Notes under the pieces: generated by a model
What the model was told of the DNA's origin: nothing
Seen by the model: only the letters and a program-made list of their open reading frames with translations
Database searches by the model: none
Assembly (NCBI RefSeq): GCF_024611995.1
Contig: NZ_CP102509.1
Coordinates: 744,001-808,000, forward strand
DNA length: 64,000 nt
DNA from: Streptomyces sp. NBC_00162
GTDB lineage: Bacteria > Actinomycetota > Actinomycetes > Streptomycetales > Streptomycetaceae
Reading direction: 5' to 3'
Translations under genes and position numbers: made by a program
Shown here: one piece after another, positions 25,774 to 34,615 of the stretch
Layout of the letters: the number at the start of each line of letters is the position of its first letter
Position numbering within the stretch: the stretch's first letter is position 1

Positions 25774-27126
25774 CTACCGCCTGTTTCCGGTCGGGTGGTT
25801 TGAACGTGGGGCCCCCTTGAAGCCGGCCGAGCGGGTCAGCGGGCCGAGCCCGCGTGACAGCCTGTCCCGCAGACCGTCCAGCGCCGTCCTCGCGCCTTGG
25901 TGTCCGCCGCGGGCGGCCGTCTCGTACCACTTCATCGCCTCGGAGGTGTCCCCCAGCCGGTCCTCGTACAGGAGACCGAGCCAAAACGCTCCGAACACGC
26001 TGCCGTGGTCGGCGGCTTTCCTGTACCAGTACATTGCCGCTTCGATGTCCCCGTCGGAGTTCTCGCCGAAGAGTTCTCCTTGGAGCCTTGCCCGTGTTCT
26101 TCCTTCAACAACGAGGCCGAGGCGGGCCATCGCATCGGGCTGTCCCAGATCGGCGGCCGTACGGTACAGCGACTCGATTTCTGCGAGTCTCTTCGCACCG
26201 CCCGAACCTTCTTCCAGGGCAAGGGCGGCGACGTACATTTCGTCGGCGTCCGGGCGGAGTGCGGAACTGTCAGCCGGTGCACCGGTGGGCGCGGGGAGTT
26301 CAACCGTCGGCCCGGATGGTGTCCGTCGGGACGGTCCGGGCAGGCTGGACCGCTGTGAGGATTCGAATTGCGGGTGGGCGCGGTTCCGGGCGAAGACGAA
26401 TTCGGCTGCGTGGTCGCTGAAGCGGCTTCTGGGCGGGGGTTTGCCGTCGCGGACCAGCGCGTGGGCGGCATCCTGGAAGATCGGGCCGAGGGCGAGGCCG
26501 GCCGGTCCGCCCGGGACGCCGTGTTCTATGAGGTCGGCCAGGTACTTGGTGAAGTAGGTCTGGGGCTGTGGGCTCTCCGTCGTGTTCTCGAACCAAGCGG
26601 TGCTGAACTCGCCGCTGGCCATCAGGAGGCAGAATCCCGGGGAGCGGGGCATGTCGTCCGCTCCGGCGAGCCTGCCGTCCTGACTGGCGGCCAGGCCGGC
26701 GAAGCAGCAGTCCAGTATCGCGATCTTCGTGGCCGCTTTGCTGGCGCGGAAGGCCTGGCGCACGGCGTCGAAGGTCAGGCTGGTGGTTGTCCGTAAGACC
26801 GCATCCGGGCTGGAGTCGCCCAACGCGAGGCAGAGCCTGTCGTCATTGTCGTACTGGCCGTGGCCGACGTAGTAGAACAAGGCGACGTCCACTGCGTCGC
26901 GCAATCCCAGCACGAGCTCGTGTGGCAGTTCACCGAGCCTGGCCCGGTTCCCGACGAAGGACACCCGCTCCTCGGGCCAGGTGCCGCACAGCGGCCCGGT
27001 CAGCAAGGCCCGCATCCGCTGGAGGCTGTGCTCCGCTGCGGGTACTGGTCGCAGGTGGCGGTAGTCCCAAGTGCCCATCAGGACAGCCCGTGACCGCGAG
27101 AAGTCACGGTCCAAGGCGTCAGGCAT
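25774..27126 (-). CDS. Caspase-family (C14) protease with C-terminal Sel1-like repeats
   Basis: 450 residues. Residues 1 to about 240 are a caspase-fold domain: YYVGHGQY with the catalytic His89 and ILDCCFAG with the nucleophile at C141. A Pro/Ser linker (about 255-290) follows. Then come Sel1/TPR-like repeats: DAMARLGLVVEG, EAAMYWYRKAADHGSVFGAF and EAMKWYETAARGGHQGA. Caspase domains with repeat tails are effectors in NTP-dependent and EACC-type conflict systems. Its start overlaps the EACC1 gene by 8 bp. Likely role (inference): a protease released on sensing of invasion, with the repeats as sensor or adaptor. Confidence 0.85.
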   Translation of the reverse strand: MPDALDRDFSRSRAVLMGTWDYRHLRPVPAAEHSLQRMRALLTGPLCGTWPEERVSFVGNRARLGELPHELVLGLRDAVDVALFYYVGHGQYDNDDRLCLALGDSSPDAVLRTTTSLTFDAVRQAFRASKAATKIAILDCCFAGLAASQDGRLAGADDMPRSPGFCLLMASGEFSTAWFENTTESPQPQTYFTKYLADLIEHGVPGGPAGLALGPIFQDAAHALVRDGKPPPRSRFSDHAAEFVFARNRAHPQFESSQRSSLPGPSRRTPSGPTVELPAPTGAPADSSALRPDADEMYVAALALEEGSGGAKRLAEIESLYRTAADLGQPDAMARLGLVVEGRTRARLQGELFGENSDGDIEAAMYWYRKAADHGSVFGAFWLGLLYEDRLGDTSEAMKWYETAARGGHQGARTALDGLRDRLSRGLGPLTRSAGFKGAPRSNHPTGNRR

Positions 27127-27451
27127 CCAGCGCCTTCTCCACGATGGGCATCGCCTCGTCGATGTTCTGGGCGGTGACGGTCACCGTCTTCCCGGCCGTC
27201 TTCACCGTGACCGTGACGCTGGAACGGCGTGAGCGGATGAACTCCGGGAGGGTTCTGACGGCCACAGCGAGCGCCCCGCTGCCGACGGCCGTCACCTGCA
27301 GGACGTCCCAGACACCCAGTTCCCCCTCCCCGGGGACGCCTGGAGCCTGGTCGACGTCCACGCCGGGGATCAGCCGCAGATGTTCGCGCAGCGAACGCAG
27401 CTCGCCCGGGTCCGACACGGACACCTCGGCAAGAAGTGAAACTTCCCCCAC
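27119..27451 (-). CDS. EACC1 (effector-associated constant component 1) protein
   Basis: 110 residues. The N-terminal beta-alpha unit (VSLLAEVSVSDPGELRSLRE), a Gly-rich middle with LGVWDVLQVTAVGSGALA, and a basic strand region (RSRRSSVTVTVKTAGKTVTV) match the constant component found upstream of many effector proteases in multicellular bacteria. It probably acts as a signal or adaptor that activates the following effector; the mechanism is not established. The start is GTG 27451. First gene of the three-gene operon, directly behind the duplicated promoter segment at 27490-27606. Confidence 0.8.
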   Translation of the reverse strand: MGEVSLLAEVSVSDPGELRSLREHLRLIPGVDVDQAPGVPGEGELGVWDVLQVTAVGSGALAVAVRTLPEFIRSRRSSVTVTVKTAGKTVTVTAQNIDEAMPIVEKALDA

Positions 27452-27489
27452 CAGCCTGCCCCCTCACTTCTTCACCAGATGACGTACCG

Positions 27490-27606
27490 GACGGGACCGT
27501 TACCGCCTCAACCACGATCCGGGCCAGCTGGCATACCGTCAACTCTTTCTAGAAAAGAATCTAGAAACAGCGTCCTGCGCTGTCCGCGACGCAGAGCAAC
27601 AGGATC
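27490..27606. promoter_or_regulatory. Duplicated promoter/leader segment upstream of the EACC1-caspase operon (copy 2)
   Basis: Related across about 110 bp to the RiPP/TetR intergenic region (10770-10893). It contains a perfect dyad, TTCTAGA-AAAGAA-TCTAGAA, at 27547-27566. On the minus strand the copied part reads through a short frame starting TTG ACG GTA, whose product begins MTV and contains IVVEA, as in copy 1. No TetR gene remains on its right side. Confidence 0.65.
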
Positions 27607-27876
27607 AGCCGCGGGCTGCCGTTCCCCGTTTGCCGCCCTCGCCCCGGTTGTCCCGGGCCAGGACACGGTCCTGCTGGCGGGGGCGAGGCGGATCGCAGGA
27701 GTGGGGCGGGCTGCGGTGGTGACTGAGGTTTTCGGGTTGTCGTCGGATGGCGAGCCCGCGAGCTGGCCAACCTTGTCGCCGGGCTCTCGGCCAGGGCCCG
27801 GGAAACGATCCCGGCCACCGAGCGGTTCACCCGCCCCGAGCTCGCCCCCGCAAGCGGGGAGGCGCCCCCTAAGCCC

Positions 27877-27906
27877 GCAGTCCCGGACCAATTGGTCCGG
27901 GACTGC
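27877..27906. repeat. Perfect 30-bp palindrome
   Basis: GCAGTCCCGGACCAA is followed immediately by TTGGTCCGGGACTGC: a 15-bp inverted repeat with no loop. It lies in a region of decayed sequence (27610-28270), in which I see no gene. The lack of a loop argues against a terminator and for a protein-binding or recombination site. Confidence 0.8.
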
Positions 27907-28269
27907 CCGCCCCCTGCGCTTGCGCCATCTACTGTGGGCCGCCCTCGGCGTTGCCACCCCGACGGTGCCTGCCGTAACCAGCCTCGTCCGGGTGGCTGGC
28001 CAGCCGGACAGCTTCCCAGGCTGCGTCTGCGCCCAGGCCCGGCCCGGACTCCGCCATGAGGCGTCTGGCCCGCCAGGCCGTACGCGGAGTGAGAACCCAC
28101 CGGGCAAAGGACAACCCGAGGCCGACCGTGGTGCGATCAGCCGGCCGCTTCGCATGCCGGCCGCGGGTATTCGGGGCGCGCTCATCCGGAGGTGGTGATG
28201 TCTCTGCCACGTCGCGAGTGTCACGCAAGAGCCTTCCGGAGTCGGCCGAAGCACGGGAAGACCACCGGA

Positions 28270-28370
28270 TTGAGTGAGCGCACCGCGGAGCTCCCTGCCG
28301 ATCGGCAGATGCGGAGCGACGTACCGCCATTCCTCGTCCGTCAACTGCACGCGCGTCCTGTGGCAGTTCG
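28270..28370 (-). pseudogene. Transposase N-terminal remnant
   Basis: The minus strand reads RVQLTDEEWRYVAPHLPIG, the typical first residues of IS5/IS1182-type transposases, and then loses the pattern. It lies between the SSI gene and the palindrome. Confidence 0.55.
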
Positions 28371-28410
28371 CGCGTCCGCCCCCGCCCGGGGAGGAGCGGG
28401 GGCGGACGCG
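28371..28410 (-). terminator. Terminator of the SSI gene
   Basis: 15-bp perfect stem CGCGTCCGCCCCCGC / GCGGGGGCGGACGCG with a 10-nt loop, 27 bp after the stop of the protease inhibitor gene. Confidence 0.85.
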
Positions 28411-28436
28411 CAGGGCGGACGACCCAGGAGGAGCGG

Positions 28437-28856
28437 TCAGAATGCGAAGACGGTGTTTCCGTTGAAGGTCGCGGACATGGTGCACGCGTTGGAGAAGGTG
28501 TGCTTCCAGGAGATGCGGCTGCCCTGCCAGACGCCGTCTGCGGTGACGGTGACGGGGGCGTAGTGCATCGGGCAGGCGCGGTTCGAGTCCGGGGCGGCCA
28601 GGAGCTCGTCGAGGGTGCCGGCGGTGGCGGCGAGGGCCGCACAGGCGGCCTTGGGGTCGGGATGCGTTCCCTGGGCGGTCGGCGCGCAGCTGAGGGTCGA
28701 CGCCCGCACGACGGTGTCCGCATACTCGCCCTGGGCGACGGTCAGGACCACGGCGGAGGGGGCGTACAGGCTGGCGGGCTGTGCCTCCGCGAGGCCGGTG
28801 GCGCCGGCCAGGGTCAGGAGGGTGGCAGTGGAGACAGCAGCGATGCGGTGACGCAC
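28437..28856 (-). CDS. Subtilisin inhibitor (SSI) family protease inhibitor
   Basis: 139 residues from GTG 28856. The signal peptide ends near AEAQPA. The mature part follows SSI closely: LTVAQGEYADTVVRASTLSC, DPKAACAAL, the reactive loop ACPMHYAPVTVTADG (P1 Met, with His after it where SSI has Val or Tyr), GVWQGSRISWKHTFSNAC and the terminal VFAF. Two disulfides are expected from the four Cys. SSIs are secreted dimeric inhibitors of subtilisin- and trypsin-like proteases and help time extracellular proteolysis during development. Ends at a strong hairpin. Confidence 0.92.
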   Translation of the reverse strand: MRHRIAAVSTATLLTLAGATGLAEAQPASLYAPSAVVLTVAQGEYADTVVRASTLSCAPTAQGTHPDPKAACAALAATAGTLDELLAAPDSNRACPMHYAPVTVTADGVWQGSRISWKHTFSNACTMSATFNGNTVFAF

Positions 28857-28869
28857 GACGGAACTCACT

Positions 28870-29455
28870 TTCAATTCGAAGGGAAGAAGCAGCAGTTGGC
28901 TGCGATATGCCGACTGGACACCGCTGAGTCTGTCGGGTGTGAAGGGTGCATGCACATCGAACGCCGATTTACAGACATCTCGTTCGATTATCGGCGACCG
29001 AACGGTCGTTCAGGCAGCTCGGACCGGGTGCGTGCCCTTCGTGATCACGCACAAACGGACGGTGACAGCCGGCGGGACAGCCGTACGTGGGGCGTTGACC
29101 TGCTGTTGGCTGCGCGCGGTTCATCGAACGTCTATCCAGGCTGACCGGATAGTGCCGGTGCCTCCCGGTGCCTCCCGGGGGACGCGGGTGGTCAAGGGTG
29201 GCCTTCGTGGTGTGGCATTGGAAGGCCGAGAAGCAGGATGCGTCGCCGCCGCTGCCGCACGCTCGCGGGCGGCGCCGGTACCGATCTGCCGCTGCTGTGC
29301 TGGGGCTTCAGGTACGGCATGGCCGGTGCGGGGAGGGCGAAGGCGTGAGCGACGACCGGCAGCACCGGGGACTGCTCGATCGTCCGCCCGTGCTTCAGGG
29401 CGCCAATGACCCTTCGCCTTCCCTGCCAAGTCCAGCCTGTTGATCCGACGTTGGA
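28870..29455. other. Intergenic region without a convincing gene
   Basis: Holds the SSI promoter side and an AT-containing spot near 28985 (GATTATCGGCGACCGAACGG). Open frames here show no protein-like pattern. Nothing further is assigned. Confidence 0.35.
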
Positions 29456-29461
29456 GTCAGG

Positions 29462-31081
29462 TCAGGGCTTGTGGATCTGCTGGACTTGGTAGTACTTGGC
29501 GGTGCACGGCGCGACCCAGTCTTTTCCTTCCTGACGGGAGAAGTAGGGCTCGGCGAGGGATCCGATGGGCATCGCCCCGTAGGTCACGCTGCCGGCTCCT
29601 TCGGTGACCTCGTCGCGGATACGGGCGTCTTGGGCGTCCCAGCGCAGTGCCCGGGTGACTGTCTGAGAGGTGAGTTGCTGGGCGGCGGGGATCAGGGCGG
29701 CCAGGGCAGCGAGAGTGAAGGTGCCCGCCAGGAGGGCCGCTGCCCGAGGGAGACGTGGCTTGTCGGGCGTGTGTGCGCGTTGTCCGACCCAGTGGCCGAG
29801 GAGTGCCCCGTACAGGGTGAGGGTGGCCAGGTACGGGATGAGGAAACTGGTCCAGGTGCGGGCGTAGGTCCAGCCGTTGCCGCCGTATCCCAGACGCAGG
29901 CCGTGAGCGACTGCGAGGGACGACAGGATGAGGACGGGGATCGGGAGGATCAGCAGGAGCCGTGCCGCCGGCTGCGGGAGACCACGCCGGCGGGTGACGG
30001 GTGGCTGCGGTTGACTGGAGGTGAGGGTGAGCGCGAGGCCGAGGAGTACGCCCGCGGCAGCGGCGCCGAGGTAGGCCCACTGGCTGAGGATGGTGTCCCA
30101 GATGTGGACCCAGTCGCGTGCCAGGCGCCGTGCGCTGAATTCTCGTGGTGGGCGCTGTGCGCGGCGCCACGCGGCGCCGGGCGAGGTGTAGAGCACGGCC
30201 AGGCCGGCGGTCAGGCCCGCGCAGTACAGGGTGGACCAGGTGAACGGGTACCAGGTTCGCGCGAGCCGTAGGGCCAATGGCAGCCGGGGCAGGGTCAGGA
30301 GCGCGGCGGTGGCTGCGGTCACGCCACTGACGGCGAGGAACGGCTCGCTCAGTGTGCCGATCGCGAAGCCTGTCACCAGGGCGCCGACGAGCGCCGCCTG
30401 TCGTGGCCGTCGCCTCGGGCTCCGGGCCGCGCGGATGGCGGCGAGCAGGGCCCAGATGCCCAGGACGCTGGGCAGGATGTGCGAGATGGCGGCCGGGGCC
30501 CACAGCATCTGGTAAGTGCGGGTACCGCCGAGGAACAGCAGCGCCTCCACCACCAGCACCGCGGGCGCCAGGACTGCCAGAGGTGCCCGCACGTCCAGCG
30601 CGCCGAGCATTTCACGGGCCAGCAGGTACAGGCCGAGCCCGAGGGCGATGATCAGAACCGTGGAGAGCACCTGCGGGCCGAGCATGCCGTGGGAGTAGAC
30701 GACCCCGCTGAGGAAGGCGTTGGTGATCCGCCCGTTCTGTGTCAGGTAGAAGTCGGACGTCACACCCAGGACGCCCATGTCCCGGGTCTTCCACGCCATG
30801 CACCAGTCATCGGAGGTGGGCCGCAGGAAGGTCCCCAGGAAGCCGGCGATGCCCAGAAGCGCGCCGGCCGCTGCCGTCAGAACCCCACCGGTTCCGCGCA
30901 ACAGCCCGGCGCCGGCGCTCTTGCCCGGCGGCCCGGCAGGGCCGGGTCCGGTGCCGGCGGCGCTGGTTTGGCCGGCCGGCCGCGCGATCGGCTTCCTTGC
31001 CTGCACGGGTAGTACCGCCCGGTCAGGCAGGTCCCGTGTCGGGCTCCGTTCGGCACGGTCCTGCGCGTCAGAGGTTGTCAC
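29462..31081 (-). CDS. Polytopic membrane protein, DUF6056/GT-C-like
   Basis: About 539 residues from GTG 31081, with no clear ribosome binding site. A hydrophilic N-terminus of about 60 residues is followed by about 11 membrane segments. An early loop reads PTSDDWCMAWKTRDMG and FYLTQNGRITNAFL, with paired Asp, as in the first extracellular loop of GT-C glycosyltransferase-like proteins and the DUF6056 family. The C-terminal tail carries SRQEGKDWVAPCTAKYYQV. It may transfer a sugar from a lipid carrier outside the membrane; substrate unknown. Monocistronic. Confidence 0.65.
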   Translation of the reverse strand: MTTSDAQDRAERSPTRDLPDRAVLPVQARKPIARPAGQTSAAGTGPGPAGPPGKSAGAGLLRGTGGVLTAAAGALLGIAGFLGTFLRPTSDDWCMAWKTRDMGVLGVTSDFYLTQNGRITNAFLSGVVYSHGMLGPQVLSTVLIIALGLGLYLLAREMLGALDVRAPLAVLAPAVLVVEALLFLGGTRTYQMLWAPAAISHILPSVLGIWALLAAIRAARSPRRRPRQAALVGALVTGFAIGTLSEPFLAVSGVTAATAALLTLPRLPLALRLARTWYPFTWSTLYCAGLTAGLAVLYTSPGAAWRRAQRPPREFSARRLARDWVHIWDTILSQWAYLGAAAAGVLLGLALTLTSSQPQPPVTRRRGLPQPAARLLLILPIPVLILSSLAVAHGLRLGYGGNGWTYARTWTSFLIPYLATLTLYGALLGHWVGQRAHTPDKPRLPRAAALLAGTFTLAALAALIPAAQQLTSQTVTRALRWDAQDARIRDEVTEGAGSVTYGAMPIGSLAEPYFSRQEGKDWVAPCTAKYYQVQQIHKP

Positions 31082-31095
31082 GGGTTGTGAACGAG

Positions 31096-31660
31096 TTACG
31101 GCCGACCAGGGGAACGGTCCGGTGATGTGCCGTGGTCGTTCGCATGACTTTCGCTCGATCCGTTTCCACACACCGTACGGCTCACGCGCGCCGCAGGGCG
31201 GCGACGAGGGCCCGCAAGCGGGACCAGGCCCAGGTGGTAGAGGTGTGCCTCGCCGAGCCCCGCGGGCAGGGTCTCGGGACGGAAGTAGCCGCCGACGGCG
31301 GTGGCGGGTGGCGCAAGATCGCGGAGGGCGGCAACCGGACCTCCGCCGGACGCGGGCCCGGGCTCGGGCCTGGACCCGGACCCGGAACCTGAGTCGGCCG
31401 CCCAGCAGTTGGCGACCACCGCGTCGATGCCCTCGGCGACCCTCGGCCCCAGGGGCGCGAAGGCCCCGGTGGCCCAGGGGGACGCGGAGCCGTGCACGGT
31501 GATGCGGATGCCGGGCGCGGCGGTACGCGCGGCGGCGATCAGGCGCGCGTGCAGAGCGGATGCGGACGCGTCGGCACACTCGCGCAGCACGGCGGCCGTC
31601 TGTGCCCCGACGGCGTCCTCGGGGCTCTTCGGCGGCTGCGCCGGCCCGAGGGCCGTACGG
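31096..31660 (-). pseudogene. 3' fragment of a hydrolase-like gene
   Basis: The minus frame reads TAAVLRECADASASALHARL, PGIRITVHGSASPWATGAF, VDAVVANCW and VGGYFRPETLPAGLGEAHLY, clear protein sequence with proper codon bias. It resembles the C-terminal part of a barrel-type glycoside-hydrolase-like protein (low certainty). Upstream of about 31650 the frame becomes the antisense of the pectate lyase fragment, so the 5' part is missing. Confidence 0.5.
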
Positions 31661-32103
31661 ACTTGAGCCGCGACCGCGGCAAGCTGCGCGTCACCCTCCA
31701 CCACAATCTCTTCGAGAACGTCGTCGAGAGGGCGCCACGGGTCCGCTTCGGCAAGGTCGACGCGTACAACAATCACTTCGTGGTGCCCGGTTCGGCACAC
31801 TCCTACAGCTTGAGCATCGGAATCGAGTCCCAGCTCGTCGCGGAGAAGAACGCCTTCACGCTCGCCGATGGCGTCCAGGCCGGAGAGATCCTCAAGAAGT
31901 GGAAGGACGCCCCGGTCACCACTGCGGGCAACTTCGTCAACGGCAGGCAGGTCGACCTCCTCGCGGCCCACAACGCCCAGTTCCCCGGCGAGATCCTGCG
32001 CGCCGACGCGGGGTGGACGCCGACGCTGCGCACGCGGGTCGACGTGCCGCAGGCCGTGCCCGCCCTCGTCGACCACCGCGCGGGCGCGGGCCGACTGCAC
32101 TGA
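31660..32103 (+). pseudogene. Pectate lyase, 3' fragment
   Basis: The frame begins abruptly at about DRGKLRVTLHHNLFENVVER, then APRVRFGKVDAYNNHFVV and GIESQLVAEKNAFTLADG. These are the catalytic-core and C-terminal features of PL1 family pectate lyases (RAPRVRFG with the conserved Arg). The signal peptide and the first half of the parallel beta-helix are absent. It stands back to back with the fragment at 31096-31660, so one deletion removed the 5' ends of two divergent genes. Confidence 0.7.
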
Positions 32104-32294
32104 CCTTCCGCCCGCCGCTCTCGCCCACTTCCGCAGCGAAGACGCTCCCCCTGCCCTCGCACCACCCACGAGCCTCAGCAGTGCAGAAAGAAGCATTCCG
32201 CTGCACACGCCTATCGCGAGGGCGTCGATGACTGCTAGAAGAGTGACGCTTCGACAACTCCTGATCCCCACAAAGCCGCAAGGAGTTCTTTGTC

Positions 32295-33098
32295 ATGCAC
32301 ATGTACAAATTGAGATGGGTCGTGCCCTCGTTACTGACCCTGGTCGCCGCGACCCTCGGGCTCACCCACCCCGCCTCCGCCGCCACGGCAGCAGGGGAGC
32401 GCTACGTCGCTCTCGGTGACTCCTACTCCTCAGGGGTGGGCGCCGGAAGCTACCTGTCCGACAGCGGCAGCTGCCAGCGCAGCAGCAAGGCCTACCCGTC
32501 CCTGTGGGCAGCAGCCAACGCCCCGGCCTCCTTCTCCTTCACCGCCTGCTCGGGAGCGACGACCAGCACCGTCAAGAGCAGCCAGCTGACGCCGCTCAAC
32601 AGCTCCACCACGCTCGTCAGCGTCACCGCCGGCGGCAACGACGTCGGATTCGCGAACGTCATGCAGACCTGCGTCCTGCAGAGCGAGTCGACCTGCGTCA
32701 ACGCGGTGAACAACGCCATCGCACAGGTCAACAACACCCTCCCCGGCAGCCTTTCGTCCCTCTACGGCACCATCCGCAGCAAGGCGCCGCAGGCTCATGT
32801 CGTCGTGCTCGGCTATCCGCGCTTCTACCAGCTGAACGGCAGTTGCATCGCCGGCCTGAGCGAAACCGAGCGGGCTGCGATCAACCGGGGCAGCGACGCC
32901 CTCAACGGCATGCTCGCGAAGCAGGCCGCCAACGCGGGATTCTCCTACTCCAGCGTCGTGGACGAGTTCACCGGCCACGAGATCTGCTCGGGCGACGCCT
33001 GGCTGCACAGCGTCTCGGTGCCCGTCTCCAACAGCTACCACCCCACGGCCACGGGCCACGCCAGCGGATACCTGCCGGCCTTCCGCTCCGCCGTCTGA
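32295..33098 (+). CDS. Secreted SGNH/GDSL hydrolase (lipase/esterase)
   Basis: 267 residues from ATG 32295, with AAGGAG upstream. The signal peptide ends near ASAATAA. The four SGNH blocks are visible: GDSYSSG (Ser), a block II Gly in ACSGATTS, TAGGNDVGF (Asn) and YHPTATGH (His). Six Cys form probable disulfides, as in the well-studied extracellular Streptomyces lipases and phospholipases A1 of this family. Exported and monocistronic. Confidence 0.9.
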   Translation: MHMYKLRWVVPSLLTLVAATLGLTHPASAATAAGERYVALGDSYSSGVGAGSYLSDSGSCQRSSKAYPSLWAAANAPASFSFTACSGATTSTVKSSQLTPLNSSTTLVSVTAGGNDVGFANVMQTCVLQSESTCVNAVNNAIAQVNNTLPGSLSSLYGTIRSKAPQAHVVVLGYPRFYQLNGSCIAGLSETERAAINRGSDALNGMLAKQAANAGFSYSSVVDEFTGHEICSGDAWLHSVSVPVSNSYHPTATGHASGYLPAFRSAV

Positions 33099-33235
33099 TC
33101 CCCCCAGGCTCCCCAGACTGCATCCCCGGGGTCTTCCGCGCCCGAGGGTCGACGCGGGTAGACCCAGCGGCTCTCCGCTCAGTGCCTCCGCACCCATCCG
33201 CCGAATCCGCCGAATCCGCACCAGGAGGAAAGCTC

Positions 33236-33793
33236 ATGACGTCATCCCAGGCCGGCGACACGGCCACAAGCAGCACACGACGAAACAGACTCCGCTCCGT
33301 CCTCACCGCCCTCGTCCTCGTCCTCGGCGCGCTCTTCGCCCCCGGCGTCGGCGTCCTCGGCGGCGCCGGTGAGGCCCACGCGGCCACCAAGATCAGCCAC
33401 GCCACCGCGACCTCGATGTTCCGCAACTCCGCCATCACCTGGTCCTCGTCCGGCGGCTGCTCGGACCGCAACAACCCGACCTGCACGTCCTTCGAGCAGC
33501 TCAACCTCGCCACCGCGCAAGGCGCCCAGACCCTCAAGAGCGCCAGCGGCTGCGCCCTGAACATCACCGGCGGCACCGAGACCGGCCACGCCGGCGGCAC
33601 CTACTCGCACTGGAACGGCTACAAGCTCGACTTCAGCAAGTACACCTGTCTCGGGAACTACATCAAGAACACGTTCAGCTACATCGGCTTGCGCGGCGAC
33701 GGCGCCCCGCAATGGAAGTCCGGGGCCGGCAACGTCTACGCCGACGAGGGCAACCACTGGGACGTGACCTTCTACAACTGCGGCGGCTGCTGA
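33236..33793 (+). CDS. Secreted M15-like (D-Ala-D-Ala carboxypeptidase fold) protein
   Basis: 185 residues from ATG 33236, with AGGAGGAAAGC upstream. The signal peptide ends near AHAATK. The zinc-peptidase pattern SHxxGxKxD (SHWNGYKLD) and a later EGNHWDVTF give the expected His-Asp-His ligands. The first His is preceded by ETGHAGG. Four Cys lie in CSDRNNPTC and the terminal CGGC. Family members trim peptidoglycan stem peptides; some Streptomyces forms are extracellular and act on other cells. A strong terminator follows. Confidence 0.75.
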   Translation: MTSSQAGDTATSSTRRNRLRSVLTALVLVLGALFAPGVGVLGGAGEAHAATKISHATATSMFRNSAITWSSSGGCSDRNNPTCTSFEQLNLATAQGAQTLKSASGCALNITGGTETGHAGGTYSHWNGYKLDFSKYTCLGNYIKNTFSYIGLRGDGAPQWKSGAGNVYADEGNHWDVTFYNCGGC

Positions 33794-33816
33794 GCCGGAG
33801 CCGGCTGCATAGAGGG

Positions 33817-33857
33817 TGTGTGCTCTGCCCGGACCTCCGGTTCGGGCAGAGCACACA
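33817..33857. terminator. Terminator hairpin
   Basis: 15-bp stem TGTGTGCTCTGCCCG / CGGGCAGAGCACACA with an 11-nt loop, 24 bp after the stop of the M15-like gene. Confidence 0.85.
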
Positions 33858-33938
33858 GAGCAGCAAGGACCCTTCACGCGGCGGCAATCACCGGCTTCGG
33901 TGGTGCGCAGTTATTGACCGAACGTTCTAGATACCTCT

Positions 33939-34535
33939 ATGATCTTCAACGTGGCCAGGACCAAGGAATTCGATCCGGATGCCGCGCTGCAGTCAGCCCT
34001 CGAGCTGTTCTGGCGGCGCGGCTACGAGGCGACGTCGCTCACGGATCTCGTCGAGCACCTGGGCATCGGCCGCGCCAGTATCTACGCGACCTTCGGCAGC
34101 AAGCACGAGTTGTACCTGAAGGCCTTGGACCGGTACGCCGAGACGCACAATCCGCCGCTCCTCTCGGAGCTGTCCCAGCCGGGACCCGCACTGCCCGCGG
34201 TACGGGCGATGGTGCGGCGCTTCGCCGCGGAGGCCGCTTCCCCTGGGACCCGACTGAGCGGCTGCTTCGTCACCAACACGGCGGCCGAGTTGGCCCCGCA
34301 CGACGATGCGGCGGCTCGCCGGGTCGAGACCAGCTGGGAGCACGTCGAAACCCTGCTGCACTCTGCGCTCACACGGGCCCGGGCCCAGGGCGAGCTGCCC
34401 GAGCACCGCGATCCACGCGCGCTGGCCCGCATGTTGCTGGTCCTGCTACAGGGCGTACGGATCGTCGGCAAGGCGTCGACCGATCCCGCCCGGGTGCGGG
34501 ACGCAGCCGAGCAGGCGCTGACCCTGCTGGACTGA
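33939..34535 (+). CDS. TetR/AcrR-family regulator
   Basis: 198 residues from ATG 33939, or 194 from GTG 33951 (VARTKEFDPD). The helix-turn-helix is clear: LTDLVEHLGIGRASIYATFGSKHELYLKAL. The C-terminal domain has SGCFVTNTAAEL, typical of the TetR subgroup that controls MFS exporters and reductases of electrophiles. The dyad GAACGTTC (33920-33927) lies just before its start, and a related dyad (TTGGACCGATCAGTCAA, 34587-34603) precedes the downstream MFS gene, so it probably represses itself and the MFS-SDR pair. Confidence 0.85.
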   Translation: MIFNVARTKEFDPDAALQSALELFWRRGYEATSLTDLVEHLGIGRASIYATFGSKHELYLKALDRYAETHNPPLLSELSQPGPALPAVRAMVRRFAAEAASPGTRLSGCFVTNTAAELAPHDDAAARRVETSWEHVETLLHSALTRARAQGELPEHRDPRALARMLLVLLQGVRIVGKASTDPARVRDAAEQALTLLD

Positions 34536-34615
34536 CCGAATCGCACACATGGGAGCCGCCCGGGCTCCCTTCTTCATGCCCAAATATTGGACCGATCAGT
34601 CAAGAATAGAGGGAA

